Shown: positions 10,112 through 18,542 of the stretch, piece after piece
How the letters are laid out: each line of letters begins with the position of its first letter
Numbering within the stretch: the first letter of the stretch is position 1
Assembly (NCBI RefSeq): GCF_009696275.1
Contig: NZ_VUMI01000004.1
Coordinates: forward strand, 1-64,000
Origin: Eisenbergiella porci
GTDB lineage: Bacteria > Bacillota > Clostridia > Lachnospirales > Lachnospiraceae
Length of the DNA: 64,000 nucleotides
Reading direction: 5' to 3'
Notes under the pieces: model-generated
Database searches by the model: none
What the model saw: the letters and a program-made list of their open reading frames with translations, nothing else
Told to the model about the DNA's origin: nothing
Position numbers and translations under genes: made by a program

Positions 10112-10438
10112 ATAATACTGGATCCCAGCATACTTGATGTGGCGTTGGTTAATGAAGATGTTCATTATTCAAAGGGAACAATAGCGATTATGCTGATACT
10201 GGCAGGCCAGGTGGTGACGAACGGTTCGTTCGATCAGTTATTTAACCTGTATTCATCTCCGGTTTACCAGGTGGGAGATACGCTGGATACCTATATTTTC
10301 AGAGAATCCTTTATTACAGGCGGACTGAACTATGGATATTCTACAGCAATTGGTATGTTTAAATCAGTTATCGGGGTTATTATGATAACAGTCAGCAATA
10401 AAATAGTGACCGCGATAGGTGTGAACGGATTATATTAG
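10112..10438 (+). pseudogene. C-terminal fragment of an LplB-type sugar permease
   Basis: Only the last 85-90 residues of a CUT1 permease are recognisable, from KGTIAIMLILAGQVV through FNLYSSPVYQVGDTLDTYIF to the terminal VNGLY. The preceding residues do not match a permease, and the frame is closed by a stop at 10109-10111, so the junction lies near 10165. The first in-frame start is a GTG at 10139 without a good RBS. It is the left part of a collapsed ABC operon. Confidence 0.75.
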
Positions 10439-10440
10439 GA

Positions 10441-10652
10441 CCGATAAAAACGGGAAGAAATCCTATCCCATGTGGGGATATGCAGGGAGTGAATCCTTTA
10501 TTAATGCCAGTGTCTCCGATGAAAAACTGGACAAAATACTTCAGCTGTACGATTATCTTTTGTCTGATGAAGGTGCTTTACTGTCCACCTATGGCTCGGA
10601 AGGCGATACTAATGGAATTGCTTCTCCTGTAAGCAGTAATATGATAGTGTGA
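10441..10652 (+). pseudogene. Internal/C-terminal fragment of a sugar-binding lipoprotein
   Basis: In frame from about 10445 (DKNGKKSYPMWGYAGSESF) the sequence matches the late part of LipO-type extracellular solute-binding proteins, including ILQLYDYLLSDEGALLSTYG, and then stops at 10652. The signal peptide, lipobox and first two thirds of the protein are missing. It directly abuts the permease fragment, so the second permease and most of the binding protein were removed by one or two deletions. Confidence 0.65.
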
Positions 10653-10723
10653 GAAAAAATGTATTTGTTGTGAGTTACAAGTAACAGGAAATTCTCCGCA
10701 TGCTTATTTCACCCTGGAAAAGT

Positions 10724-10755
10724 CCTGGGGGGTAAAATACTTTCTGCCCCCCAAG
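10724..10755 (-). terminator. Intrinsic terminator of the amt gene
   Basis: Read on the minus strand, TGGGGGG (10753-10747) pairs with CCCCCCA (10732-10726) and is followed by GGACTTTTCC. It lies about 20 bases beyond the amt stop codon. Confidence 0.65.
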
Positions 10756-10772
10756 ACATCCTTTATATGGTA

Positions 10773-12563
10773 TTATTCTACATCCTGCAATGCTGCAAAA
10801 TCCTCTTCCCCGGTGCGGACCTTGACAACTCTGTCAACACTGTATACGAAGATTTTACCGTCACCGATATGCCCTGTATATAGAGTTTTCTTAGCCGTAT
10901 CGACTACGCTGTCAACAGAGATCCTGCTGACCACAACCTCGATCTTGACCTTTGGAAGCAGGGTGGCGTCAACCTCAACACCGCGGTACATTTCTCCGGA
11001 ACCCTTCTGAATGCCGCAGCCCATAACCTGAGTGACGGTCATACCGGTAACGCCCAACTCATTGAGCGCATTTTTGATTTTGTCATATCTGGAAAGCCTG
11101 GTAATAATGACAACCTTGTGAATGTCGGCATCTGCAGCGGAGGTCTGTTTTACGACGCTGATGGCTGCGTTCTTCTGTGCTTCGGAGGCCATTTCGTAAT
11201 CGGAAGTGCCAAGGCTTGTATTCTGGTTGATATCCATCGTCATAGTGTTGGAAACGTCCAGGATGGAAAAACCGGAGTAGGCGCTTGCCAGGCCGTGTTC
11301 TACGGGATCAAGACCCTGAAGCTCTTCTTCCTCGCTGACACGCAGACCTACCAAGGCTTTGATGATTATAAATGTAAGGGTAATGGTAACCAATGTCCAC
11401 GCAGCAACGCTCAAAAGCCCCAGTAGCTGAATACCAAGAAGTTTAAAACCGCCGCCATAGAAAAGGCCGGTACCTGCGATCTGGTTTGCGCCGAAGCTTA
11501 CGCCGTCACCGAAACCTCTTGAAAAGGCAGGAGCGGTATCTGTCGCGAAAAGGCCGACAGCGATGGTGCCCCAGATACCGTTTAAACAGTGAACCGCTAC
11601 AGCACCTACAGGATCATCAATATGTAGTTTATAATCAAGGAGCCATACGCCGAATATCACCAGCAGTCCGGCTACAGTGCCGATGATAATTGCACCAAAG
11701 CAGTCGGTTACATCACAGGGGGCGGTAATGGCAACCAGGCCTCCCAGTGAGGCGTTTAAGCACATGGAAACATCGGGCTTTCCATATTTAAGCCAGGTAA
11801 AAATCATACATACGATGGTTGCCACAGCAGGTGAGACTGTAGTGGTAAGAAAGATAGAGCCAAGTTCGGAAACACTGGTAGCAGCGGCACCGTTGAAACC
11901 ATACCAGCCAAGCCACAGGATAAATACGCCCAAACAACCGATGGGAAGGTTATGGCCGGGAAATGCGTTTACTTTTATGACCTTGCCGGATTTATCTCTT
12001 TCAAATTTACCGATGCGGGCGCCTAATATCTTTGCGCCGACAAGGGCGCTGATCCCGCCAACCATGTGAATCGCGCAGGAGCCGGCAAAATCATGGAAAC
12101 CGATTTGCGCAAGCCAGCCGCCGCCCCAGATCCAGTGTGCTTCGATGGGGTAAATCAAGGCGGAGATTACGCCGGAGTAGATGCAGTAAGAAAGAAATTT
12201 CGTTCTTTCTGCCATAGCCCCGGATACGATGGTTGCGGTAGTTGCGCAGAACACAAGATTAAATACAAAATTGGACCAGTCGAAACTTTCATAAGCGGTG
12301 AAGATGTCAAAACCGGGCTTGCCGATGAAGCCCAATAAATCTTCACCAAGCAGGAATGAAAAGCCGATTAAAATGAACATTACTGTACCGATACAGAAGT
12401 CCATCAGGTTTTTCATCAGGATATTTCCCGCATTTTTGGCTCTGGTAAAGCCGGTCTCCACCATGGCAAAGCCGGCCTGCATCCAGAATACCAAAGCGGC
12501 TCCAATCAGGAACCATACGCCATACACTTCACTGCTGATGGCTCTCAAAATTTCTTCAGTCAT
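10773..12563 (-). CDS. amt: Ammonium transporter fused to a PII signalling domain
   Basis: 596-residue membrane protein for ammonium uptake. Residues 1 to about 430 form an Amt/MEP channel with the usual 11 membrane segments and the family stretches MQAGFAMVETGF and GAVAVHCLNGIWG. After a cytoplasmic linker, residues 482-596 are a complete PII (GlnB/GlnK) domain: ITRLSRYDKIKNALNELG, the T-loop region, and the nucleotide-binding IGDGKIFV and VRTGEED segments. In the T-loop the first tyrosine (in EMYRGVE) is kept, but the position of the classical uridylylation tyrosine (Tyr51 of E. coli) is valine. Covalent UMP control is therefore unlikely, and gating by ATP/ADP/2-oxoglutarate is inferred. 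Fusion means the regulator is permanently at its transporter. RBS GAGGAGG before ATG 12563. It lies downstream of glnN and purF on the same strand but has its own leader. Confidence 0.93.
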   Translation of the reverse strand: MTEEILRAISSEVYGVWFLIGAALVFWMQAGFAMVETGFTRAKNAGNILMKNLMDFCIGTVMFILIGFSFLLGEDLLGFIGKPGFDIFTAYESFDWSNFVFNLVFCATTATIVSGAMAERTKFLSYCIYSGVISALIYPIEAHWIWGGGWLAQIGFHDFAGSCAIHMVGGISALVGAKILGARIGKFERDKSGKVIKVNAFPGHNLPIGCLGVFILWLGWYGFNGAAATSVSELGSIFLTTTVSPAVATIVCMIFTWLKYGKPDVSMCLNASLGGLVAITAPCDVTDCFGAIIIGTVAGLLVIFGVWLLDYKLHIDDPVGAVAVHCLNGIWGTIAVGLFATDTAPAFSRGFGDGVSFGANQIAGTGLFYGGGFKLLGIQLLGLLSVAAWTLVTITLTFIIIKALVGLRVSEEEELQGLDPVEHGLASAYSGFSILDVSNTMTMDINQNTSLGTSDYEMASEAQKNAAISVVKQTSAADADIHKVVIITRLSRYDKIKNALNELGVTGMTVTQVMGCGIQKGSGEMYRGVEVDATLLPKVKIEVVVSRISVDSVVDTAKKTLYTGHIGDGKIFVYSVDRVVKVRTGEEDFAALQDVE

Positions 12564-12650
12564 AATAGTTTCCTCCTCATTCTTTTTTTTCGGCTTTAGG
12601 GCGGTACGAAAGCATACCGGACATAAGCCGTGTGAAACTGCAGAAACATC

Positions 12651-12686
12651 AAAAGCGCGGACTCTGTTTTTTGAGTTCGCGCTTTT
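12651..12686 (-). promoter_or_regulatory. Leader hairpin of amt
   Basis: On the minus strand a 14-base stem with one or two mismatches (arms at 12686-12673 and 12664-12651) encloses an A-rich 8-base loop. It begins about 15-20 bases downstream of the expected transcription start and is followed by GATGTTT. The descending arm starts GCAAAAGCGC, closely resembling the start of the glnN leader hairpin (GCAAAGGCGC). Possible attenuator or antiterminator target. Confidence 0.55.
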
Positions 12687-12706
12687 GCGATGTTCCTTAT
12701 AAGAGA

Positions 12707-12769
12707 ATTATATCTAATTTGCGGATACATCCGGCAGAAAGTTCAGGGCTTCCTGACGGATGTATCCGC
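12707..12769 (-). promoter_or_regulatory. amt -10 element with a 13-bp palindrome over the -35 region
   Basis: A consensus TATAAT lies at 12712-12707 on the minus strand. There is no TTGACA-like box 17 bases upstream. That position lies inside a perfect 13-bp inverted repeat, GCGGATACATCCG at 12721-12733 with its complement at 12757-12769. The palindrome may be the purF terminator (it lies 30 bases past the purF stop but lacks a good T-run) or an operator/activator site for amt. Confidence 0.45.
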
Positions 12770-12799
12770 GTTTAAAGAATGCCTGACAGCCGGGGAGAG

Positions 12800-14188
12800 T
12801 TATACAGGGTATTGGCCGTCAAAGCACGCTTTACATAAGGGAAGTTCCCGGGTCATCTGTTTTAGAACTTCGAGTTTCAGATAACCGAGGGAATCTGCGC
12901 CGATTTCGGTGCAGATTTGGGAAGCTGTGCGGGAAGAAGCGATCAGCTGGTCGTTGCTGGGAACGTCGGTTCCGTAGTAACAGGGGAATAGAAAGGGCGG
13001 GGAGCTGATGCGTACATGAACCTCTCTGGCGCCTGCGTTCTTTAGCATACCAATCAGGCTTGCTATAGTAGTGCCTCGGACAATGGAATCATCGATGAGG
13101 ACAAGCCTTTTATCCCTGACGACATTTCCCAGTACGCTCAGCTTCAGATGGACAGCTGATTCCCGCTCCTTTTGGGTAGGTTTTATAAAAGTTCTTCCCA
13201 CATAACTGTTTTTATAAAATGCAAAGGCAAACGGCAGGCCGGAGGCCTGTGCATATCCCATTGCAGCAGTGATGCCGGAGTCAGGCACTCCGGTGACCAG
13301 ATCTGCATCTACAGGATAAGAAGCGGCAAGCGCCTTTCCGGCACGGATTCTTGCGTCATAGATATTGATTCCATCCAGTATGGAATCCGGCCGGGCGAAA
13401 TAGATGTATTCAAAAATGCAGTGTGCATGTTTTTCCTGAACGAGACGGCGGTCAGAACGGACCCCATCTTTTGAAATCGTAATGATTTCACCGGGCTGTA
13501 TGTCACGGATAAAGTCAGCGCCCACTGCGGTCAGGGCACAGCTTTCGGAAGCAAGGATATAGCTGTTTCCGCGTTTCCCGAGGCATAAGGGTTTTAGCCC
13601 CAGGGGATCCCGCACACCAATTAATTTTCTGGGACTCATGATGACCAGCGCATATCCGCCTTTCAGCTTTCTGGCAGTCTGCAGTATCGCATCCTCCACA
13701 CAGGAGGTGTGTGTTCGTTCCCTGGCGATATAGCAGGCAATCACTTCGGAATCCGTTGTCGTCTGGAAAACAGCGCCTTCTTCCTGGAGTTTTTGCGCCA
13801 GCTTCTGCGCATTGATCAGATTTCCGTTATGGGCCAGGGCAAGCGTTCCCTTCAGGTAACTTAATACCAGGGGCTGCGCATTTTCAGCGGTGCTTGCCCC
13901 GGTAGTAGAGTAGCGGACATGGCCCACGCCCGCACTCCCCTTAAGTTTTTCCAAAATATCAGTATGAAAGACTTCACTTACAAGCCCTGTATCCTTGTGC
14001 CACGAGATATTCCCCTTGGGGCCGCAGGGGTCGCATACCGCTATACCGCAGGCTTCCTGTCCCCGATGTTGCAAAGCGCACAGCCCCCAGGCAACATCGG
14101 GGGCTGCGGCGCTGCCATCGGTATGATAGATACCGAATACACCGCATTCTTCTTTGAGTTTATCAAATTCTTCACATCGATTATTCAT
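12800..14188 (-). CDS. purF: Amidophosphoribosyltransferase
   Basis: 462 residues; first step of purine synthesis, transferring glutamine amide nitrogen to PRPP. A 14-residue propeptide precedes the catalytic Cys15 (KEECGVFGIYH), as in the processed Bacillus-type enzyme. The Ntn-hydrolase glutaminase domain is followed by the PRTase domain with the PRPP motif VLIDDSIVRGTT. Cysteines suited to a [4Fe-4S] cluster are present (IFEYIYFARPDS region and the C-terminal CKACFDGQYPV), the oxygen-sensitive form usual in anaerobes. It lies 30 bases downstream of glnN on the same strand, so glutamine synthesis and use are coupled in one transcript. Confidence 0.95.
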   Translation of the reverse strand: MNNRCEEFDKLKEECGVFGIYHTDGSAAAPDVAWGLCALQHRGQEACGIAVCDPCGPKGNISWHKDTGLVSEVFHTDILEKLKGSAGVGHVRYSTTGASTAENAQPLVLSYLKGTLALAHNGNLINAQKLAQKLQEEGAVFQTTTDSEVIACYIARERTHTSCVEDAILQTARKLKGGYALVIMSPRKLIGVRDPLGLKPLCLGKRGNSYILASESCALTAVGADFIRDIQPGEIITISKDGVRSDRRLVQEKHAHCIFEYIYFARPDSILDGINIYDARIRAGKALAASYPVDADLVTGVPDSGITAAMGYAQASGLPFAFAFYKNSYVGRTFIKPTQKERESAVHLKLSVLGNVVRDKRLVLIDDSIVRGTTIASLIGMLKNAGAREVHVRISSPPFLFPCYYGTDVPSNDQLIASSRTASQICTEIGADSLGYLKLEVLKQMTRELPLCKACFDGQYPV

Positions 14189-14218
14189 CGTTTTTGTGCC
14201 ACTTTCCCTTTCCTTTTC

Positions 14219-16318
14219 TCAGACGGAGAATAACAGCTTTTCATAGTTCGGATAAGGAAGAATCTCATCTGGAAGATACTTTTCAACAGAATCCGCTGCT
14301 TTTCTGAGCGCATTCATATCGGAGAGAACCGTTTCATAATAAAATACCGCGGCTTCCTGCATTTCGGTCAATGCTTCCGCTTTGGCCGTATCGGCTTCCA
14401 GTTTTTCTTCCGCCCGGAAAATTTCTTCATAATATACAGAGAGCTTTTCCAGAAGCCGTTCCTGTGAGCTGCATGAAAGTTCCGGAAGGAGGGCCTTTTT
14501 AGCACGAAGGGAACTGGCGATTTTGTCTGTGTATTCCATCAAAGCAGGCAGGAATTCTCTGCAGATCATATCCTGCATGGTCTTTGCTTCAATGTGGAGT
14601 GTTTTACAATAGTTTTCCAACAGAATCTCATATCTGGAGTAAATTTCCTCCCGGGTGAAAATATGATGTCCCGTAAAGAGCGCCACATTTTTTTCAGCGA
14701 TAAAATGGGGCAGTGCCTCAGAAGTGGACCTTAAGTTATAAAGCCCTCGTGCGGCAGCTTCTTTTACCCATTCCTCCGTATAGCCGTTGCCGTTGAAAAT
14801 TATTTTTTTATGATTGAAAATGGCCCGCTTTACCAGACCGTGAACCGCTTCCTCCATCTGGTGGGAGGGAGTGTCCTTTAATTCTTCATAAAACTGGCGG
14901 AGGGCTTCCGCTACGGCGGTATTCAGTACAATGTTGGGACCTGCGACGGAAATGGAGGATCCCAGCATACGGAATTCAAACTTGTTGCCAGTAAAAGCAA
15001 AGGGAGAGGTACGGTTCCTGTCAGTGTTGTCCTTGAAAAAATGGGGCAGTACCGCAGCGCCGGTCTCCATTTGGATCTTTTGCTGCTTTCCGAAAAAAGT
15101 GTCGTTTTCAATGGAATTTAAAACAGCTGTCAGTTCATCGCCAAGGAAAATGGAAACAATGGCCGGAGGCGCTTCATTTGCGCCAAGCCTGTGATCATTG
15201 CCTGCGCTGGCCACAGAAACCCTCATCAGATCCGCGTACTCATCCACCGCTTTGATGACTGCCATCAAAAAGACGAGAAACTGAATGTTTTCAGCGGGAG
15301 TTCGGCCGGGATCCAGCAGGTTAACGCCGGTATTGGTGATCATGGACCAGTTGTTGTGCTTGCCGGAACCATTGATGCCTTCAAATGGTTTTTCATGAAG
15401 AAGACATACCAGTCCATGTCTGTCGGCTACTTTTTTCATCATTTCCATGGTAAGCTGATTATGGTCCACGGCAATATTGGCCGTATCAAAAACAGGCGCC
15501 AATTCATGCTGGGCAGGGGCTACTTCGTTATGTTTTGTCTTGGCCGGGATGCCCAGCTTCCAGAGTTCTTCATCCAAATCATGCATGTAAGCGGATACAC
15601 GGGGCTTTAAAGCGCCGAAATAGTGATCCTCCATTTCCTGCCCCTTGGGAGGCATTGCGCCAAGCAGTGTCCTTCCGGTAAAGATCAGATCTTTTCTCTT
15701 TTCATAGAGGGCTTTGTCCACAAGGAAATATTCCTGTTCAGGGCCGATGGTTGTGGAAACGCTGGTCACATCGTTTTTGCCCAGCAAATGTAAAATTTTT
15801 ACCGCTTCCTTATTAAGTGTCTCCATGGAACGCAGAAGGGGCGTCTTTTTATCCAGGGCTTCTCCGCTGTAGGAGCAAAAAGCGGTGGGAATATACAGCG
15901 TCCTGTCTTTAATGAAGGCAGGGGAAGTGGGATCCCAAGCGGTGTAGCCCCTTGCTTCAAAGGTAGCCCTCAAACCGCCGGAAGGAAAACTGGATGCATC
16001 CGGTTCCCCTTTCACCAGCTCTTTTCCTGAAAAATCCATAATTACCTGGCCGTCGCCGATGGGGGTAATGAAACTGTCGTGTTTTTCAGCGGTGTGGCCG
16101 GTCATGGGCTGAAACCAGTGTGTGAAGTGAGTGGCACCATTTTCAACCGCCCACTCCTTCATTGCCACAGCCACAGAGTTGGCCACATCCAGCTCCAGAT
16201 GCGTATTATTTTCAATGGTTTTGCGTAGCGCCCTGTAAATATCCTTCGGAAGCTTATCGCGCATGACCTTGTTATTAAAAACCAGGCTGCCGTAAAGTTC
16301 GGGAATTCCTTTTGTCAT
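14219..16318 (-). CDS. glnN: Glutamine synthetase type III
   Basis: 699-residue GSIII, the large dodecameric form found in Bacteroides and Clostridia. It makes glutamine from glutamate, ammonia and ATP. Family marks are the N-terminal IPELYGSLVFNN, the metal-binding GPEQEYF and the catalytic-domain stretches KHNEVAPAQHE and GINGSGKHNNWSM. The frame is open to 16429, but translation should begin at ATG 16318 (MTKGIPELYG). That ATG has the RBS AGGAGAAAC 5 bases upstream, and the longer form would start inside the leader hairpin and promoter. First gene of the minus-strand glnN-purF unit. Confidence 0.95.
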   Translation of the reverse strand: MTKGIPELYGSLVFNNKVMRDKLPKDIYRALRKTIENNTHLELDVANSVAVAMKEWAVENGATHFTHWFQPMTGHTAEKHDSFITPIGDGQVIMDFSGKELVKGEPDASSFPSGGLRATFEARGYTAWDPTSPAFIKDRTLYIPTAFCSYSGEALDKKTPLLRSMETLNKEAVKILHLLGKNDVTSVSTTIGPEQEYFLVDKALYEKRKDLIFTGRTLLGAMPPKGQEMEDHYFGALKPRVSAYMHDLDEELWKLGIPAKTKHNEVAPAQHELAPVFDTANIAVDHNQLTMEMMKKVADRHGLVCLLHEKPFEGINGSGKHNNWSMITNTGVNLLDPGRTPAENIQFLVFLMAVIKAVDEYADLMRVSVASAGNDHRLGANEAPPAIVSIFLGDELTAVLNSIENDTFFGKQQKIQMETGAAVLPHFFKDNTDRNRTSPFAFTGNKFEFRMLGSSISVAGPNIVLNTAVAEALRQFYEELKDTPSHQMEEAVHGLVKRAIFNHKKIIFNGNGYTEEWVKEAAARGLYNLRSTSEALPHFIAEKNVALFTGHHIFTREEIYSRYEILLENYCKTLHIEAKTMQDMICREFLPALMEYTDKIASSLRAKKALLPELSCSSQERLLEKLSVYYEEIFRAEEKLEADTAKAEALTEMQEAAVFYYETVLSDMNALRKAADSVEKYLPDEILPYPNYEKLLFSV

Positions 16319-16346
16319 TAAAAGTTTCTCCTTTCGGTTTATAGTA

Positions 16347-16384
16347 AAAAAAGGCACTCTGGAAGGATTTCTTCCAAAGCGCCT
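16347..16384 (-). terminator. Promoter-proximal terminator-like hairpin in the glnN leader
   Basis: On the minus strand, arms at 16384-16373 and 16365-16354 form a 12-bp stem with two G-U pairs and a 7-base loop, followed by seven T (16353-16347). It begins about ten bases after the predicted transcription start and lies before the RBS, so transcripts can stop before glnN. No upstream antiterminator stem is obvious in the short 5' segment. A protein or small RNA factor, or RNA stabilisation instead of termination, are alternatives. Confidence 0.7.
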
Positions 16385-16401
16385 TTGCTTTATGGTTCGC
16401 A

Positions 16402-16430
16402 TCATACTCCTGTTTTTGCAGGCTGTCAAG
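16402..16430 (-). promoter_or_regulatory. Sigma-A promoter of glnN
   Basis: On the minus strand TTGACA (16430-16425), a 17-base spacer and TATGAT (16407-16402). Near-consensus; transcription is expected to start at about 16395. Confidence 0.8.
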
Positions 16431-16464
16431 AAAAAATTTTGAAAATTTCAGAACCTGCTCCAGG

Positions 16465-16733
16465 GTTACTGTTCACACCCCATTTGGGTCCCTGCCACCG
16501 CCGCCCTATGGCCGTGCCTCTGTGTCCACCAGCCGGCTTAGATGTTGTTTCTTAGAGGGCACGCTTTCGCTCGATTAAAAACGCAACGGTACTAACGCCG
16601 CAAAAAACGCGGCGTAAGGACCGGCGTTTTTAGACGACCCTTACAGAAAACAACATCTAGGCCGGCTGGTGGACACAGAGGCGCGGCCATAGGACGGCGG
16701 TGGCAGGGACCCAAATGGGGTGTGAACAGTAAC
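16465..16733. mobile_element. 269-bp palindromic MITE with 8-bp target duplication
   Basis: The element starts GTTACTGTTCACA and ends TGTGAACAGTAAC. Its outer arms, about 86 bases each (16465-16550 and roughly 16647-16733), are nearly perfect inverted repeats. The centre carries a smaller GC-rich hairpin (ACGCCGC/GCGGCGT). The element is flanked by a perfect 8-bp direct repeat GCTCCAGG at 16457-16464 and 16734-16741. No transposase is encoded; the short ORF seen across it is chance. It sits between the divergent glnN and pyrG promoters without touching either. The transposase that mobilises it is not in this window. Confidence 0.85.
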
Positions 16734-16762
16734 GCTCCAGGAAAAATTTTTGAAAAAAAGTC

Positions 16763-16791
16763 TTTACAAATCAAAAGTATTAGTTTATATT
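16763..16791 (+). promoter_or_regulatory. Sigma-A promoter of pyrG-gltB-gltD-purC
   Basis: TTTACA (16763-16768), 17-base spacer, TATATT (16786-16791). The transcription start is expected near 16798, giving a leader of about 120 bases. Confidence 0.65.
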
Positions 16792-16840
16792 GAAACGCAT
16801 AAAAACATTGTTAAGAGATAGAATAAGACAGGTTGACAAG

Positions 16841-16883
16841 GGTGTCAAAGAGCTTGCAGATGCGGGCTCTTTGGCGCCTTTTT
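16841..16883 (+). terminator. Leader terminator (attenuator) upstream of pyrG
   Basis: Arms GGTGTCAAAGAGC (16841-16853) and GCTCTTTGGCGCC (16866-16878) form a 13-bp stem with two G-U pairs, followed by TTTTTATAT. It lies between the promoter and pyrG, so it is positioned as an attenuator. In Bacillus pyrG, low CTP causes reiterative G addition at a GGGC start that forms an antiterminator (established). The predicted start here has no GGGC, so the sensing mechanism may differ or the start may be elsewhere. Confidence 0.7.
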
Positions 16884-16920
16884 ATATATGTAGATTTTTC
16901 ATGCAGGGCAGGAGGAGAGT

Positions 16921-18540
16921 ATGGCGGTAAAATATGTTTTTGTGACAGGCGGCGTTGTGTCCGGCCTGGGAAAAGGAATCACGGCGGCTTCACTGGGACG
17001 ACTGCTGAAGGCGAGAGGTTACCACATTACCATGCAGAAGTTCGATCCCTATATTAATGTAGATCCGGGAACCATGAACCCCATCCAGCATGGGGAAGTA
17101 TTCGTGACAGATGACGGTACGGAGACAGATCTGGATTTAGGGCACTATGAAAGGTTTATCGATGAAAGCCTTGACAAAAATTCCAACGTCACCACCGGGA
17201 AAATATACTGGTCGGTACTGCATAAGGAACGTCGGGGTGATTATGGCGGCGGAACCGTTCAGGTGATTCCCCATATCACGAATGAAATCAAGTCCCGTTT
17301 TTATCGGGCCAGTTCCCCTGAGGAGGAGACCATTTCCATCATAGAGGTGGGCGGGACTGTAGGAGATATTGAGAGCCAGCCTTTTTTGGAAGCGATCCGT
17401 CAGTTTCAGCATGAAATGGGACATGAAAATGCGATTCTCATACATGTAACCCTGATTCCTTATTTAAAAGCTTCCGGTGAAATGAAAACAAAACCCACAC
17501 AGATGAGTGTGAAGGAATTGCAGGGCATGGGGATCTGGCCGGATATTCTGGTGTGCCGCTCCGATTATCCGGTGGATGAAAAAATGAAGGAAAAGATAGC
17601 TTTGTTTTGTAACGTAAAAAAAGAGCAGGTGCTGCAAAATATGGACGCTCCCTCTTTATATGAAGTGCCGTTGATGCTGGAGAAGGAAAAACTGGCCCAG
17701 GCCGTCTGCGAATGTTTAAGGCTGCCCTGTCCAGTGCCGGACCTGAACGGCTGGAAGGCGATGATAGAGGATCTGCTCCATCCCTGTACCTCTGTGACGA
17801 TCGCCCTTGTGGGAAAATATGTTGGGCTGCATGATGCTTACTTAAGCGTGGCGGAAGCTTTAAAACATGGCGGCATCGCAAACCGGGCGGACGTGAATAT
17901 CCGCTGGATTGATGCTGAAGAGCTTACACCTGAAAATCTGGAGGGATATTTGCATGATGCGGACGGCATTTTGGTTCCGGGAGGATTCGGGCAGAGGGGA
18001 ACAGAGGGAAAAATCCTGGCGATCGAATATGCGAGAAAAAATAAAGTTCCCTATCTTGGAATTTGTCTGGGCATGCAGCTTGCCATCATAGAGTTTGCCA
18101 GAAATGTGGCCGGACTGCCTGATGCAGCCAGTGCGGAGCTGGATCCTGATACGAAATGTCCGGTGATCGCGCTGATGCCAGAACAAAATAATGTGATTAA
18201 TCTGGGTGGCACCATGCGGCTGGGCTCCTATCCCTGTATATTGAAGGATGGGACACTGGCCCAAAGGCTGTATGGAAAAAAAGAAATTTCAGAACGCCAC
18301 AGACACCGTTATGAAGTAAATAATGCATACCGGGAATGTCTGATCCAAAAAGGTATGTGTCTTTCCGGATTGTCGCCGGACGGACGGATCGTGGAGATGG
18401 TTGAGTTGGAGAAACATCCTTTTTTTATTGCCACTCAGGCCCATCCCGAATTTAAATCGCGGCCGAATCATGCCCATCCTCTTTTCCGGGGCCTGATCGC
18501 CGCAGCCGTGGAATACACTACCGTCAAGGAGGAGGAATAA
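16921..18540 (+). CDS. pyrG: CTP synthase
   Basis: 539 residues, full length. Converts UTP to CTP using glutamine and ATP. The N-terminal amidoligase domain begins with the invariant [17 protein letters not shown] and includes [11 protein letters not shown]. The C-terminal class I glutaminase domain has the nucleophile elbow [10 protein letters not shown] and the terminal catalytic His-Pro-Glu (AHPEFKSRP). RBS GGAGGAG just before the ATG. First gene of a four-gene operon with gltB starting 2 bases after its stop, which ties CTP supply to glutamate synthesis. Likely controlled by the leader terminator upstream. Confidence 0.97.
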   Translation: MAVKYVFVTGGVVSGLGKGITAASLGRLLKARGYHITMQKFDPYINVDPGTMNPIQHGEVFVTDDGTETDLDLGHYERFIDESLDKNSNVTTGKIYWSVLHKERRGDYGGGTVQVIPHITNEIKSRFYRASSPEEETISIIEVGGTVGDIESQPFLEAIRQFQHEMGHENAILIHVTLIPYLKASGEMKTKPTQMSVKELQGMGIWPDILVCRSDYPVDEKMKEKIALFCNVKKEQVLQNMDAPSLYEVPLMLEKEKLAQAVCECLRLPCPVPDLNGWKAMIEDLLHPCTSVTIALVGKYVGLHDAYLSVAEALKHGGIANRADVNIRWIDAEELTPENLEGYLHDADGILVPGGFGQRGTEGKILAIEYARKNKVPYLGICLGMQLAIIEFARNVAGLPDAASAELDPDTKCPVIALMPEQNNVINLGGTMRLGSYPCILKDGTLAQRLYGKKEISERHRHRYEVNNAYRECLIQKGMCLSGLSPDGRIVEMVELEKHPFFIATQAHPEFKSRPNHAHPLFRGLIAAAVEYTTVKEEE

Positions 18541-18542
18541 CA

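Noticed and set aside
16347-16384. glnN leader as a canonical two-hairpin ANTAR target
   Set aside because: Only one stem fits between the predicted start site and the T-run. The two-stem hexaloop arrangement is not visible.
16318-16429. Longer glutamine synthetase starting upstream of 16318
   Set aside because: The extension would be translated from the promoter and leader hairpin region and has no RBS; MTKGIPELYG is the family start.
16592-16774. A 60-residue ORF in the glnN-pyrG gap
   Set aside because: It spans the arm and centre of the palindromic MITE, so it is a chance frame.
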